Notes: generated from the sequence alone by a model not told the origin. Counted from the stretch's first letter, positions 45,281 through 57,776 are shown. The stretch: 64,000 bases of DNA from Hippopus hippopus (GCA_946811185.2 OX328102.1:51747619-51811618), one strand, 5' to 3'. Made by a program: numbers and translations.

Positions 45281-45490
45281 CTAGAGGCCCTTCAGAGCCT
45301 GAAATCGCTCAAATAGCAGATTTTGCTTTTTTGCTCGCATACATTATGAATTCATGAAAAAGGAAAAACAAAAATAAGAAATGGGCTTGAACCCACTAAG
45401 ACAGCATAAAGAAGGCATGGTGAATTGAACAAATAGTAAAAAAAATTGAAGTACAATTTCTCAAAACCAATGATAGGGTTTCCATATGCA
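45281..45490 (-). mobile_element. Helitron-like 3' end, diverged copy
   Basis: On the minus strand: AGGCTCT-GA-AGGGCCT-CTAG followed by T. One stem base differs from the copy at 9,961, but the change leaves a T-G wobble on this strand, so the hairpin still forms. Inward come the conserved tail, reverse satellite I, then inverted block B, which together make a ~4.1-kb unit (45,281-49,377) in one orientation. Confidence 0.55.
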
Positions 45491-46462
45491 TTGAATTTAA
45501 CAATCCTACCAAATTTCAAAAAATGTGACTAATAATGTGGACTTTGTTTAGTAAACAATAACAAGTCAACAAATGGCTGCTTTTCCTAAACTGATTTTCT
45601 TTACTTTAAATAGAGTTCAATTGCTTGATGAACCAAACAATCTGAGGAAGTTTCGAAAGAATTAAATGAAAAAATATGGACTTCATTACCCAAACAAGAA
45701 ATGAGAATTTTCAGATTTAGATAACTACTTTTCCCATACTGACAGTCAGATCTTTTTTTGTTAATCACTACGGTTCAAGCTGTTTATGATACAAAGCCAC
45801 TGTGCGAGTTTAATGAAAATCTGACCACAAATGCAGACTTTATCTCGTAAACAAGAAATGGAAATTTTCAACTTCAAATGGCTCCTTTTTTCCATACTGT
45901 TTGTTGGATTTTTTGAAAATGGATAGAATTCAAGCAGTTGATGATACAAAGCAACTGCACAAGTTTCACTAAATCTGACTATAAATAAGGACTTAATGGC
46001 GTAAAGAAGAAATGGAAATTTGCAACTTCAAATGGCTACTTTTCCCGTACTGTTCTTTGGATTTTTTTTCAAAATCAATAGAGTTTAAGCTGATGATGGT
46101 ATAAAGCAACTGTACAAGATTCATGAAAATCTGACCACAAACGGAGACTTATCGCCTAAAAAAAATGGAAATTTGCAACTTCAAATCTCTACTTTTCCAA
46201 TACCTTTTGTTGGACATTTTTTTTTAAAGTCAATAGGGTTTGAGCTGTTGATGATACAAAGCAATTGTGCAAGTTTCACAAAAATCTGATGCCAAATGCA
46301 GACTTTATCGCGTAAACGAGAAATGAAAGTTTTCAACTTTAAATGGCTACTTTTCCCATACTGTTTGTTTGCTTTTATTTCAAAATCAATAGGCTTCAAG
46401 CTATTGATGAGATAAAAAAAAAAAACAAGGAATGGAAATTTGGAACTTAAAACGGCATTACA
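45491..46462 (-). repeat. Satellite I array (reverse), short
   Basis: Two diverged edge monomers (to about 45,745) and about five typical ones on the minus strand. It abuts the inverted block B at about 46,462 (AAACGGCATTACATGAAACT). The order block B then satellite I, on one strand, is the same as at 7,990-8,205. Confidence 0.88.
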
Positions 46463-49377
46463 TGAAACTAGCGAGAGTGGATGAGATAAGAAAAGTAATT
46501 TTTTTGACAAGATGGCCGAAAGAAGGTTTAGTAATGATATCGAAATGAAAATGGAAGAAAAACATGATGGATCTAGAACCTTTACTTGACTTTTCTGTTC
46601 CCACGAACAATCGATATGAGAGGCGGGAAAAGAACAAAGAAGAAAACAGATGGAAAACACAGGTACGAAATCGAAAGAAATTGGGGGGGGTCAGTCCGTA
46701 ATAAGAACAATGAAGAATTTACCTAGATGAGTCTGTACTCTGTAGGCATACAGAATCACTCATAGCAGGATAGTCAAACATCTGTCATTGTTGATATTGG
46801 AAAAACCCAGGGGTCATGAGACATAAAGTCATCATCTATTAATAGGACACTACTGGAAACTAGCACAAATAAAGACGACAGTGCTGACTTACCTTATGGA
46901 CACTCAGCTCCGAAGGAGAGAGAATATGTGAACTGTGTTAAATCCAGATCTAGAAGCCACACAAAATTTCGGAACATGATGAATAAACACAGCAATCCGA
47001 ACAATCAAAATCGACAAGGTTCACCACAATGAGGAAACACGGGGCAAATCATACGTCGGTAGAAGGTGTTTCCACTACGTCGTCAGAAGGTGTGTCGCGA
47101 ACTAGCCAATCTGGAACCATGGATGAAGACAAAAGTGAAGGACAGGCAAAATGTAAATAGGACAGATCTGTGAGGAGAATTAGTGATATAATTGTGTGTA
47201 CAGGGTTTGATTGGCAAGAGATACTTGAATTATTAAGCTAGACTTACCTTCGTAGAAGTAAGGCAAAGGTTGATCATAATTTCATCCGACACAAAACTCC
47301 CTTATTGGCCCCACAGATTATGACGCAGCGTCAGCAATCCAGGTGGTCATATTTTAGAGTACTTATGGCGCAGTAGTTGCATAATTTTGTAAGGAATCGT
47401 TGGAAGGGTGGTTGAGGGTGGGCTTGTGAGCCCTAAGGGAGTTTTGTGTCGGATGAAATTATGATCACTCTTCGCCTTACTTCTACGAAGGTAAGTCCAG
47501 CTTAATCATTCAATTTCATTCAACACATAAACTCCCTTATGGGCTCCACAGATTTTTTAGAGTTGATTACTTACAAAATGGGCTAGTAAAGCATAGAGAG
47601 AGGTGCTGACTTTCATTGACAGCAATTTTGGAATTCTACTATTCCAAAAGGAATTTGCGTGTCATATCTGCTCTGCTGTGAAGTATAGTATTAAGCAGGC
47701 TTGTGAGCATTACTCCGGTCAGCTGATAATATGACCTCTCTCAAATGCCCTCCCTCACGATGAATTTGTAACAAGGACGCCGATCTAATCCTATGCGGCT
47801 TGGAATTTTCACAGTTTTAATAAGTAATTTATTACTATTTACAAGTATTTGTACTTTCCCATTATATTGATTATTGTAACAATACAAGATTTATCGTTTC
47901 CTCATACCGATGTACAGTCGGGAATCTATTGCATACGTCCATATTGCAGTGAACTAGGCAGAGAAAGAGTTTCTTCATTGAGTACATCTTACAAAACCGG
48001 CTGATAATTTTGTTTCGTGTATGTTAACATTCTTGTTTATCCATGTGCTGATTAGCCTGATATTCAACGATTGTTTTTGCTTAAATTTTGGTAATGGCCG
48101 TTTTTTTTTTAAAGAACCAATAATCCATTATAAAGTTAATATTTTTCTCCCAGATTTTTATACATTTGACTACACCATGTGAATAGAAATGCATCACAAG
48201 CCGCTGCTTCTGGTTTAGAATATTTAGAACCATATAAAAGAAGTTTGGCATTCAAACGTGATGCAACCAATTCTGTGTGCATATCTGGCTGTAAATACTT
48301 TCGTGATGCATGAAAACATTTGCATCTAGAATATCCTTCTAGAATATCATTTCCACTTCTACAGAGTTTTTTATGCCTGTTTATTTCTCACTTTGGCTAT
48401 ACGATATTCCGATATGTGTATATGCCGTTCAATGCACGGAATCATAGTGTCTCTTCCCACCATGATTCATAAACAACTTGTATCGTTCGTATGTTGTCGT
48501 ATGTAGACTTTTCTCATGTTCCTATTGAAGACGTGATCCTAGATTTCAAATCTTCTCTTATATTAATTTCTTTGAATTTTGATGTTCCTTTGATCAAAAT
48601 CGCCTTGTTTCCAGTATTATTTAATCACATGTCCCATACATTTAAGTGCAGTAGCGGTATGGATTGTAATACTAATATGTGCTGGATTTAGCTTTACTTT
48701 CTTGTACCTTTGTTGTCAAGTCAACATTCCGATTGTACTCTAGGACTGGAGGTACGTTCAATTAACTGTAAGAAATGCTATGATAAGGCTATAATCGGCA
48801 TGTTTCCCTCCCGCTGGCTTAAAACTGTGTTGGATATCGCACATCGGATTAATGAACCTTTAATTTCCTGGATTTACGGAAACGTACTGTTCTCCGTATC
48901 TTCATGTCATAAAGCTGTAATATTCTTACACCTAAATCGCTACTGGATGCACTGTTCCTTTTACATTACGTAAGCAAGTCTTATGGCTATTACCAATGGA
49001 ATTCACGCTCGCATGACTGTGTGACCCTAGATAAACGAGTTCATACAAGTGTCATGGTTCAGATTCCAAGACTGCATGAAGAGCCCATAACTAATGCCGT
49101 TTAATTAGTATTTATGTCCTCTGAAATGATTCTGAAATATTTACAAACCTCATATCTCGATCGAGTAATTAATAATCACCTGAAAGGTCAACAGAAGCTA
49201 ACCAGCAATCCTTCCTCAATACAGTAAGTGCTGAGTGCAGTGATTTTGTCTTAAAAATGACTTTCGTCAATGTAAAGCGAGTTAAAGAATTTCAGATGTT
49301 TAAATAAGTCCTATTGTATTTTCCATACTTCCTTGAGCTGAAATTATTTGATATGCATGCATTGTTGGTATCTATGT
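46463..49377 (-). repeat. Block B', inverted copy of 4,951-7,990
   Basis: Reverse complement of block B, alignable from the CTCGCTAGTTTCATGTAATG edge (46,463) to GCATTGTTGGTATCTATG (49,377), with scattered substitutions and indels. It carries the same 273-bp MITE at 47,233-47,505. The short frames in common (for example 48,710-48,973) have mostly amino-acid-changing differences and are not maintained as genes. Confidence 0.9.
47233..47505. mobile_element. 273-bp MITE, copy in block B'
   Basis: Same TTAAGCTAGACTTACC/GGTAAGTCCAGCTTAA ends and same length as 6,920-7,192. The arms still pair over ~70 bases. Its presence in both B copies dates the insertion before the inverted duplication. Confidence 0.8.
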
Positions 49378-50584
49378 TGTTAAGGATTCATTTTCCCTCA
49401 TGTAACGATGAAGCCGTTTTACCACCCTGGAATTTCCAAGTCGAACTTATATTTGATATTCGGACTTAATCTATATTTATCCCCGGTTTCGCTCTTATTG
49501 TTGTATTGAGGGTTGTAGTTGTTCCAGCGTGGATTATTTTTGTCATCAGGGTGTGGGAAAAGGTTGACTCTGATTCCTACTGTAGTAATGATGGTCGTTG
49601 TTGCTGTTATTTCCCTCCTCCCCTTTTCGCTGTGAATTTTTTTTTTTTCTTAAGTGAGGAAAGTCTTTGTTTACTTGAGACAATTTATCTCAGGCAGTAT
49701 TTCTAAAAAAGAAATGTTGAATTAAAAGACGTTTACATGGGAAAGAGATATTTGCGCACATTTCCTCAACTCATTGGATTGTGCGACACACTATAGAAAT
49801 GCCAGCGAGATGTCTTATGTATGTTTTTTTTTTTTTTATATAGGGATGTTTAATGTCGGCAAAAATGCCATCTACTATCGAGACTTGTCAGTTTCGACAC
49901 TCTTTTGTCGTTTAAATGTAAATTGAAGTGCGTTTAATTTATTCTGCTTTACTTTACCCTACAAAACAGAGCTACCCTTTGTAGTTAGATCCGTCTATAC
50001 ATCTTTTTTGTCAATGTCGAAGCTGTTGTTTGAAAAGTCATAAATGCGCAGCCATTTCTTTTCGAGTTTTTCCCATATTGGGCCTCTGCTTATTTCGCCT
50101 CAATAAAGCGTAGATCTCTAGTATCTCCATGGCCAGAATCACTGCTAAGGTCATGACACTGTAAGAGAGTCATTAATTTCCCGTGGTCGCTTTATCCCAC
50201 CTTTTCCAGGTATTGTCTGTGATACTTTCACAGATAAGATATCTTTCTTCATGTTAATTATAGAATAGTTTAATGTGTATTGTGATTTTTGACACATTCC
50301 GTTTCTTGTTTTTTGGTTTTGAAGGACTAAACGACAGTAACTGCTACAAATCTTTAACTGAAGCCGATTGCTTACCTAATAACCAAATTCTTACAGTAGC
50401 ACTGGTATACAATGTTACCACGTGCATCGGAATTACACATTAGTATTCAGCAGCGACATAAGTCATATTTTTACTCTCAGACAACTTTCAACGATAAGAG
50501 AAAGTCCAGACTGACAAATTCTAATTAGTAAATTTAATTATCGTGTAAGTATTGTTAGATTTCTGTGAAGTATGCAAAGTCTGA
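49378..50584. other. Unassigned DNA
   Basis: No gene recognised. The 66-codon frame at 49,506-49,706 shows no domain. T runs are near 49,640 and 49,825. Confidence 0.4.
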
Positions 50585-51020
50585 AAGTGGAAAGTGTGCT
50601 TAACTGGAAACCAAGATGTTCTACTTGAAAAATCTATTATCGTAGTATATTAAGTCCCTCCACTACTGTTTATCACTCTCATTAGATTATCTTTCCAATA
50701 CTGGGGTCCTGCGTGGTTCAGTTGTAAAGTGCAGGGCTTGTGACCTGGAGGCCTTTGGTTCGACTCTCATTGGATCCGCCTGGATTTTCGTGGAAGTGTC
50801 CTTGGGCAAGACTCTTCAGAGCCCAAGCCTAGTACTGGTGAAACCCAGGAAATACATGAATATGTGAGTTGTCCCTCTGATATGACTGAAACCATGTTAA
50901 AAGCGGCGTAAAACACCATTCAATCAATTAGTCTTTCCAGTACTGTTTTAATTCTATTAAGTCGACACCCTGTTGAAGGTAGGCAGTGCATTTAACCCTT
51001 TTACACACAATCCTTATTTT
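50585..51020 (+). repeat. Direct repeat with SINE insertion
   Basis: Matches 51,575-51,775 (GAAAGTGTGCTTAACT, then ACTTGAAAAATCT, TATCTTTCCAATA, AAGGTAGGCAGTG), but is interrupted by the SINE at 50,704-50,931. The uninterrupted copy supplies the empty site. Confidence 0.85.
50704..50931 (+). repeat. Full-length tRNA-derived SINE (228 bp) with target-site duplication
   Basis: Flanked by TCTTTCCAATACTG (50,690-50,703) and TCTTTCCAGTACTG (50,932-50,945), a 14-bp duplication with one difference. The head has an A-box-like TTGTAAAGTGC and a B-box GGTTCGACTCT. The centre contains TCCTTGGGCAAGACTCTTC, a motif shared by many invertebrate SINEs. The tail is GCGGCGTAAAACACC then ATTCAATCAATTA. SINEs are copied by a partner LINE. 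Confidence 0.9.
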
Positions 51021-51061
51021 TAACAATCCTGTAAGAGAGGGCTTCCAAAAACATTGTGGCT

Positions 51062-52812
51062 AAAGGAGAAAATGCTGGTTCCAATCATATTATCCTTTTT
51101 TTCACAATGTGTAGTACCCTGGCAAAAAAAAACTTCAGTTTATTTGTATCACTTTCGACATTGTTGCATTCAGGACCCTCGAACGGTCTAGAAACTGTGT
51201 TTTGGCAAAAAGATTTACTCTTATCCCGTTAAATGACTAAAATTAAACACTCAAGCCTGTAGTAAAAAAACCCAAATTTTGCTATTTCAAAAGTATTTTC
51301 ATGGAAAAGATATCTCATTATCGGACATTGTACATCCAAGATCAGACTGCACGTTCTGTACAGTCTGATCTTGATCTACAGTGTCCGCAAAAGGTCCTTG
51401 AGTCGCGCCTAGCAGTCTAAAGGATAACTGGAAACCTGCTGGTTGTGATACTTTGAGAATCTCTTATCTCTGTAACTTATGATATCACAAGTCTGTTGAT
51501 TGGTATATCACTGATTGGATTATAATGTCTAATTGTTTGAAACATGTTAAATTAGTATACTTTTTACAAGAAGGAAAGTGTGCTTAACTAGAAACCAAGT
51601 TGTGCTACTTGAAAAATCTGTTATCGTAGTATATTAAGCCATTCCACGACTGATTAGAGCTATCACTCTTATTGGATTATCTTTCCAATATTGTTTTAAT
51701 CCTGTTATGCCGACGCATACTGTTTAAGGTAGGCAGTGTATTTAACCCTTAACCACACAGTCCTTACTTTTAACAGTTATTTTAGTTGTCATCACACTAC
51801 CTTTAATTAAATTATCTTACAAATGATGTTAGGATTTGAATCCTGGAAACTCTACGTATCGCTTCTACATATCGCTAAAAAGTATGAAGTGTATTTCACT
51901 GGAAATCAATTAGTGATGCTTGAAAATTCTCTTCTTTTTTTTTTTATTTTTTTTTTGACAATCCTGTTCTTTGATAGCAATCGTTAGCACCGATCATTCT
52001 ATGATGTTAATATCGATAAAAAGCAATGAAATAGATATCCTGGTTTCTTTGATACTTTTAACTGAAATTCTTTCCATTATAAAAAAATAAGATGACATGT
52101 ACAGATGTGATATAACCGAAACTGAAATTTCTGTATACCCGTGTTAAGCTTAAGAATCTGATCAGCTAAAAAAAAGGATCCGCTTTTTAAATTACTCAAA
52201 GTTTTTATTGGAGCAAATTAGTAGATCTCTTAAAATGTTGATAAATGGTAATTAATGACAAATGGTAGAACAACATTTGTTGGCCTTTCACTTCGGACAG
52301 CCGAAACACGTCATTTCGTTTTTAACGTTTTTACTCGTATTAATAGTTTTTCAAAAGTCTTCAAAACAAACTAACGAATGACCGAGTCAAATATTAAGTT
52401 AAGGGGGTAAAATTTTCTTTAAATGTGCTGTCAGTTAACATACTTCTCATCTCAATAATAACGGAGTTGGGAGATTTTTCAAGTAGTACAACTTGGTTTC
52501 TAGTTAAGCACACATCTTTTAAACAGTATACCGATTTAACATGTTTCAAACAGTTTGACACTATAATCCAATCAGTGATATACCAATTAACAGACTTGTG
52601 ATATCATAAGTTACAGAGATAAGAGATTCTCCAAGTATCACAACCAGCAGGTTTCCAGTTAATTCTTTACCATATTATTTCTAGACTATTTCACATTGAA
52701 GACTCCTGCAGACAACAATATCCAAAGTGATACAAAATAAACTGAAGCTATTTGCCTGGGTACGACACATTGTGGAAAAAGGATAATATGCTTGTAACCA
52801 GCAGTTTATCCT
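51062..52812. repeat. Long fold-back (inverted repeat) structure
   Basis: Two pairs of inverted segments are nested in order: 51,062-51,180 with 52,695-52,812, and 51,420-51,625 with 52,465-52,670. The left arm has an extra ~240 bp holding the dispersed hairpin repeat at 51,338. About 840 bp separates the arms. Arm identity looks about 85-90 percent by eye. It may be an old fold-back transposon or an inverted duplication. No coding frame was recognised. Confidence 0.75.
51338..51420 (+). repeat. Dispersed bivalve-type hairpin repeat
   Basis: AAGATCAGACTG (51,338-51,349), an 11-base loop, then CAGTCTGATCTT (51,361-51,372), a perfect 12-bp stem. It is followed by GATCTACAGTGTCCGCAAAA and GGTCCTTGAGTCGCGCCTAG. 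Diverged copies are near 41,827 and 43,727. Its presence inside one fold-back arm only suggests a later insertion. Confidence 0.75.
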
Positions 52813-52914
52813 TTACCCACAATTATCGTAAGCACACGAAACAAAACACTTTTTTTATAAAATGTGTTATCTTGTAACAAATCTCATGTATTAAAAACTA
52901 CTACTACGACTACT

Positions 52915-53400
52915 AATGATAATGATGATGATGATACGTTAATGCATTAGAAAGCATTTAAAATCAAAGATTCTTTTTATTAGCAATTCAGCAACAAAAC
53001 CTTGCTCAAACTTACTTTTCTCGTAAAATGGTCCAAATATTACAGATAAAATACATGTAGTTTTATTTTCAAAAATATCAATCAGACAATAATACTACGT
53101 GTTTTTCTTAATTAAGCATCTAAAATCATATATTCATTTTTATCAGCAATTCAGCAACGTAATACCTAATATAACTTTCATTTCTCGAGAAATCAAAGTA
53201 AATAAATAAAAACAACCCTCCCCCCTAGAAATCAATAATATGATTATCTAAATTCTAATAAAAGACATATTAATGCATAATAAAGTTTATAAATACCATA
53301 TCTTTATTTTTTCAGCAATTCAGCAGTTCAGCTTTTAAATGTATATCTGCTGATCAGCAGGTTGCTGAATTCAGCAGAAAATTCAGCATTTTAGGGAGTC
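52915..53400. repeat. Degenerate ~150-170 bp tandem repeat across the copy-2 start
   Basis: Three related units end in TTTTTATTAGCAATTCAGCAA (about 52,995), TTTTTATCAGCAATTCAGCA (about 53,155) and TTTTTTCAGCAATTCAGCAG (about 53,325), each preceded by similar AT-rich text. The third belongs to the second copy of the large duplication (equivalent to 60-95). TTCAGC is repeated several more times to 53,390, including the 14-bp palindrome CTGCTGATCAGCAG. Confidence 0.65.
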
Positions 53401-53413
53401 CCCATACGAACGA

Positions 53414-54486
53414 TGGAATTACATCGCTCAAGTTTTTTTTTTTTTTTTTTTGTATCAAACGATGAAATTACGTCGCTCAAGCGCTTATGCAAAATTTATA
53501 TTACCCGTACATCTTGGTTCTATTGACGATGGATTTACGTCGTTCAAGCAGAAGTTACTTCTATATCAAAGATTAATTAAGGTCTGATTCACGTCTTTAC
53601 AGCTAAAACTGCTTCTAGATTTACATCAAAGATTTATCAACGCTAATTAATTTCACATCGTTCAAACAAAAGTTACTTTGATATCTAAGATTTATTAAGG
53701 ACTGATTTACGTCGTTCATGCAACAATTACTTCTATATCAAAGATTAATTGATATTGGTTTTTTCAACGTTCTGACAAAAAGTAGTTCTATATCAAATAG
53801 CTGTAAACGATGAATCTACGTCTCTGCAGCAAATTACACGTTTCGTGGCACTCTTGAACAGATTCACGACGTCCTAGCATTTACGATTGCTTTACATCGT
53901 TCATTTTTTCTATGTACAAAAAATTATCAAGGATGGATTTACATCTTTCAAGCCAGAGATGCTTCTATGTCAAAGTTCTTTTTATGATGAATTTACATCG
54001 TTCAAACAAATATTATTTTTATGTCAAAGTTTTATCTAACATGGATTTACAATGTTCAATCAAAGCGTTGTTTCTATAACAAACATGTATTAATTGAAGG
54101 CGGATTTACACCGATAAAGCCAAAGTTGCTTCTATAGCCAAGTCCTATTAACTATGGATTTACATTGTTTAAGCAAAAGTGCTTCTATATCACAGTTCTA
54201 TGAATGATGGATTTTCATCAAGCAGAAATTGCTTTAATATTCAAAATATATTAACGATGCACTTACATCGTACTTGTGAGTGAAAATTTCTTCTATATAG
54301 TTGAGGTTATATTAAGGATGCCTTTACGTCGATTCAGCAAAATTTGGTTCTATATCAATGTTTCCATTGACGATGCATTTACACTGTTTCAAAAGCACTA
54401 CAAGTAAAAGATACCTACACATATGTGTACTTGGATACTACGTTTTCACTGTTATATGGCACCTTTATATTACACATTTACGTCAA
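53414..54486. repeat. ~60-bp minisatellite, copy 2
   Basis: Same array as 178-1,250, with the same unit order and almost no differences apart from a longer T run at its start. Confidence 0.8.
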
Positions 54487-55271
54487 GGGAAAAATAGTAA
54501 CAGGACAGGAAGTTATGAATTGTATATGATTCAATCAACAGGAAATTGTTGAAAACCGTCGTTAAGTTGTCGAACTTCAAGGTAAATGTTATCTAAGCGT
54601 TCTCGTCAGGAGAAATCTATAAGTCGAAGGGCGAAATCTACAATGTAGAAAACTTGACTGCCATATCATAAGAATTCTTAATCTTGCATGGAAAACAAAT
54701 TTGCTATGTTGAGCTTAGAAAGAAGCCATATTTGAGAATGATCAGATTTAATGTGGTTTAGCTGACATCCAATAAACAACACAAGAGCGCAAAGCAATCA
54801 TGCAAACACATATAACTTAACAAACATGAAGTAAAGCACATTTGAATAAAGCAATTTCAACAAACAAATTATGACAAGAAGGTATAAGCATTAACCCTCA
54901 ATTCAACCTTTAGACAAATCTCCTCTCAAATGCCACGGTTAAAAAGCACATCACTTGACAAAGGAAAAATTGAGCATCAGAACATTCTATCCTTTGCCCA
55001 GTAACCTCAATGATTAGAAATATTTGCGTGACTCAACAGAGGTTAATTCAAAGTCATCTGCTAACATTTATATTCTTGCAAAGGGTTAACGCTTAGCAAA
55101 CTTCTTGACAGAGTTCTAAACATGCAAGTTATATACACATAAATGAGTGATGATTAATTACAAATGAAATAGGACTCCGACCAAGAATATCGCAAACCGC
55201 CAAATGATAGCCTCCAATATATATGCCAAATTATAATAATACATATAAAAATAGAAGCCAACAAATCAAAT

Positions 55272-55571
55272 GGAAATTTCAACTTATAGTCCCTAACCCA
55301 ACCTACCCATTTTGGGTAGTATCACTTACTACTACCACAAGGAATAAACCCTCAATGAAGTAAGATACCTTCATTAAAAGGGACCCAATCACTCGAGAGG
55401 AAAAAAGAAAAATACATAAAAATTTGTGGCCTATTGAAAGGCTTGAAATTTCAACTTTAATTGAAACCCATACCAACCCGTTCCTAGGTAATATCAAATA
55501 CTACTACTACCCAGAGGAATAAACCCTCAATGAAGTAAGATACCTTCATTAAAAGGGGCCCCTCCCCATTC
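55272..55571 (-). repeat. Two ~175-bp direct repeats, copy 2
   Basis: Duplicate of the pair at 2,036-2,335, downstream of the SGNH fragment. Confidence 0.55.
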
Positions 55572-55684
55572 AAACATAAAGAAAGCTGAAATTACCATCA
55601 TCAGCCAACTATGCAAAATTATAGCAAGAAATCCATATACTTAAAAAAAATCATATCCCAAAGACGAAAATGTATGCGTACAGC

Positions 55685-56118
55685 CTACTGTAGCATGTGT
55701 GCAACTGCATTTATTAAAAAAAGTTTCAGTCTCCAGGTGCCCTCAGAACTGAGATGTAGGCCACCATCCTGTATGGCAAACATGTCCCTGACAGGTCTAC
55801 CAAACTTAAAGAAAGGTCTGAACGAATGCAGGAACTGAATCTTTCTTAACGGACATAACCTTTTTAATTTCAAATTTATAAGCTTTGTCTTGTCCCCAGT
55901 TTTTTCATAATCCAAAGGACGAGGAAGAATACTAGACAAAATAATATTAGTGTTTGAAATCTTATTTATCACTGTTACTAGGTTATAAAAGGCACTAAGA
56001 ATTTCCTGAACTGACAATGAGTTTACATCATTAGTTCCAACATGAATAATGGTGAATTTCGAAGACACTAGTACCGGAAATCTTTCAATGTGTTTGGTTA
56101 AACGAGATATGTTTGTCT
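55685..56118 (-). pseudogene. SGNH hydrolase fragment of Ngaro-like element, copy 2
   Basis: As at 2,449-2,882. HVGTND and the DGGLHL motif are present. The two substitutions against copy 1 both change the protein (E to D in the PVREMFAI segment, N to S after GLHL). There is no block I and no ATG. Confidence 0.75.
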
Positions 56119-57227
56119 GGTGGAACGGACATGGTCATATTTTTGGTATTGAACAGAATACCTAAGAATATCATTACTTCTGATGGCTCACGCGCTTTGT
56201 CCATTGCTTCCTCTAAACCGCTCTTAAGAAAAATTTGTCTAGCCACATTAAAAGCAAAGGGAGCAATCTCTTTTTTCTCCACCCCATCAAAATCATCTAA
56301 ATAGTTAAGCACTACAAGGCCAATCTTCAACAACATGCAACTAAAGGCATTAGTAACCCGCTGACAGATATAAGCTGAAGAACGAAGACCCATTGGTAAG
56401 ACGGTATCACAGAAAATATGACCTTTCCATTGAAAAGATACTAAGTTATAATCCAACGGACAAATGCTAATTTGTCTGTAAGCTCTTTTCAAATCCAGCT
56501 TGTACATTAAAGCACCCTTTCCTTTACATTTTATTAAGGCAACAAAATCATCAATTTTAGGTAGGCTGAAATCAATAAATTCATTCAGATAGATATCACT
56601 TGAAATATGACTATTGATACTAGAACCATTTTTTGAAAAACTTAAATCTAAAATCACCCTCCTCTCAGAGGGAGTAGACTTTGGAACTGAATTAAGGGGT
56701 GAAAGAATTATTATGTCAGAGAAGGGATTATGAGAAAAAGGTCCCATAATAGCTCCAAAGCTAGCTTCTTTGAGAAGATAATTGTGAATATCTTCTGGGT
56801 AATCCAGTGCACCTTTATGATTTTTTGGCATTTTGGGTTTAGTTATTGGACTAGTATCAACACTGAGCTTATCAGATGATCTAATTCCTGTGAAACCAAT
56901 CGGAAAGCCATATTTTAAGAATTGACAGACCCTTAAATCATGGTAATCATGCAGCATTCTTTTCATGAATTCTATATTGAATTTGGTGTTCACAGGAATT
57001 TTGCAACCTTGAAAATTAGGTTTCCCAGATGCTCTACATAAATTATGGATGCGAAGTTTATTGGAAGATGATACTGAAATAATAGGTTTTACAGATTTAC
57101 ATAATGTGCAATTTTGTTCATGTTTATCCAAAGAATCATGCAGATTTTTCTTTAGCCAAAAAGACGGCAAAATCATATCAGCAGCATCATTATACTTTTT
57201 CAGATTGTGCTTTTTAGGTAGACAAAG
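56085..57227 (-). pseudogene. Ngaro/DIRS-like reverse transcriptase, copy 2
   Basis: The protein is identical to copy 1 over all 363 codons (ATG at 57,176), with catalytic NYLDDF and KLDLKRAY. It has the same truncation after VPPDK and the same TGA boundary to the gag-like frame, so the deletion and the stop predate the large duplication. Confidence 0.85.
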
Positions 57228-57776
57228 TCATGCAGATGAATGAGGACAAGCCGTTGAACATTCTGGGTGATTGAGCTCTTTTTTGTCTTTTTGCCAGCAA
57301 GAAGCACAGACATGCTTTGCAAATCGTACTCTCCCATTAATTTGAACCGTATGTGATTCCTTAAAAGAGCATTTATTGGCACAAAACCAAAGCTTATTTT
57401 CTGCTTTTGGCACGCTAGAACTACCTTGAGAAAAATCTGTTGAAGGTCGGAATTTACGTGAACTTGAAGCTAAAACAGTATTTTCAATGTAGGTAAAATC
57501 ATCACCCCAACGTCTATAACCTAACTCTATCTCCCGCAAAACTGCAGCATACAAGGACTTCAAAATAGGAAATTCATAAGCGTTATTCAGGTACATCAAC
57601 CTCTTTAGAAACTCTAACCGACCCGACCTCTCTGCAGAACTAATATGTTTCTTTGAAATTATTTCTAACTCTCCTGCTACGAACATATTAAGTTCCAGTT
57701 TGTCAAAGCTTAAAGCGTTGTTGACAAACTCAAACCTAAGATGTGTGTGTGGGTAATACTGTGGATCCACTACCAA
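57228..57776 (-). pseudogene. Gag-like ORF of Ngaro-like element, copy 2
   Basis: Identical in translation to 3,992-4,540, including the Cys/His-rich end and the missing ATG. Confidence 0.7.

Larger units (their letters stand above)
43845..45745 (+). repeat. Segment C', diverged copy of 8,586-10,430
   Basis: Same order and orientation as segment C: LINE tail (to about 44,290, with the same TGA stops), the ATTACTCAATAGGTCAATAG landmark, the Helitron-like terminus at 45,281, and two diverged satellite I monomers. Divergence appears to be several percent with many indels, so it is much older than the 53-kb duplication. The left edge at about 43,845 is inside the LINE. Confidence 0.88.
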
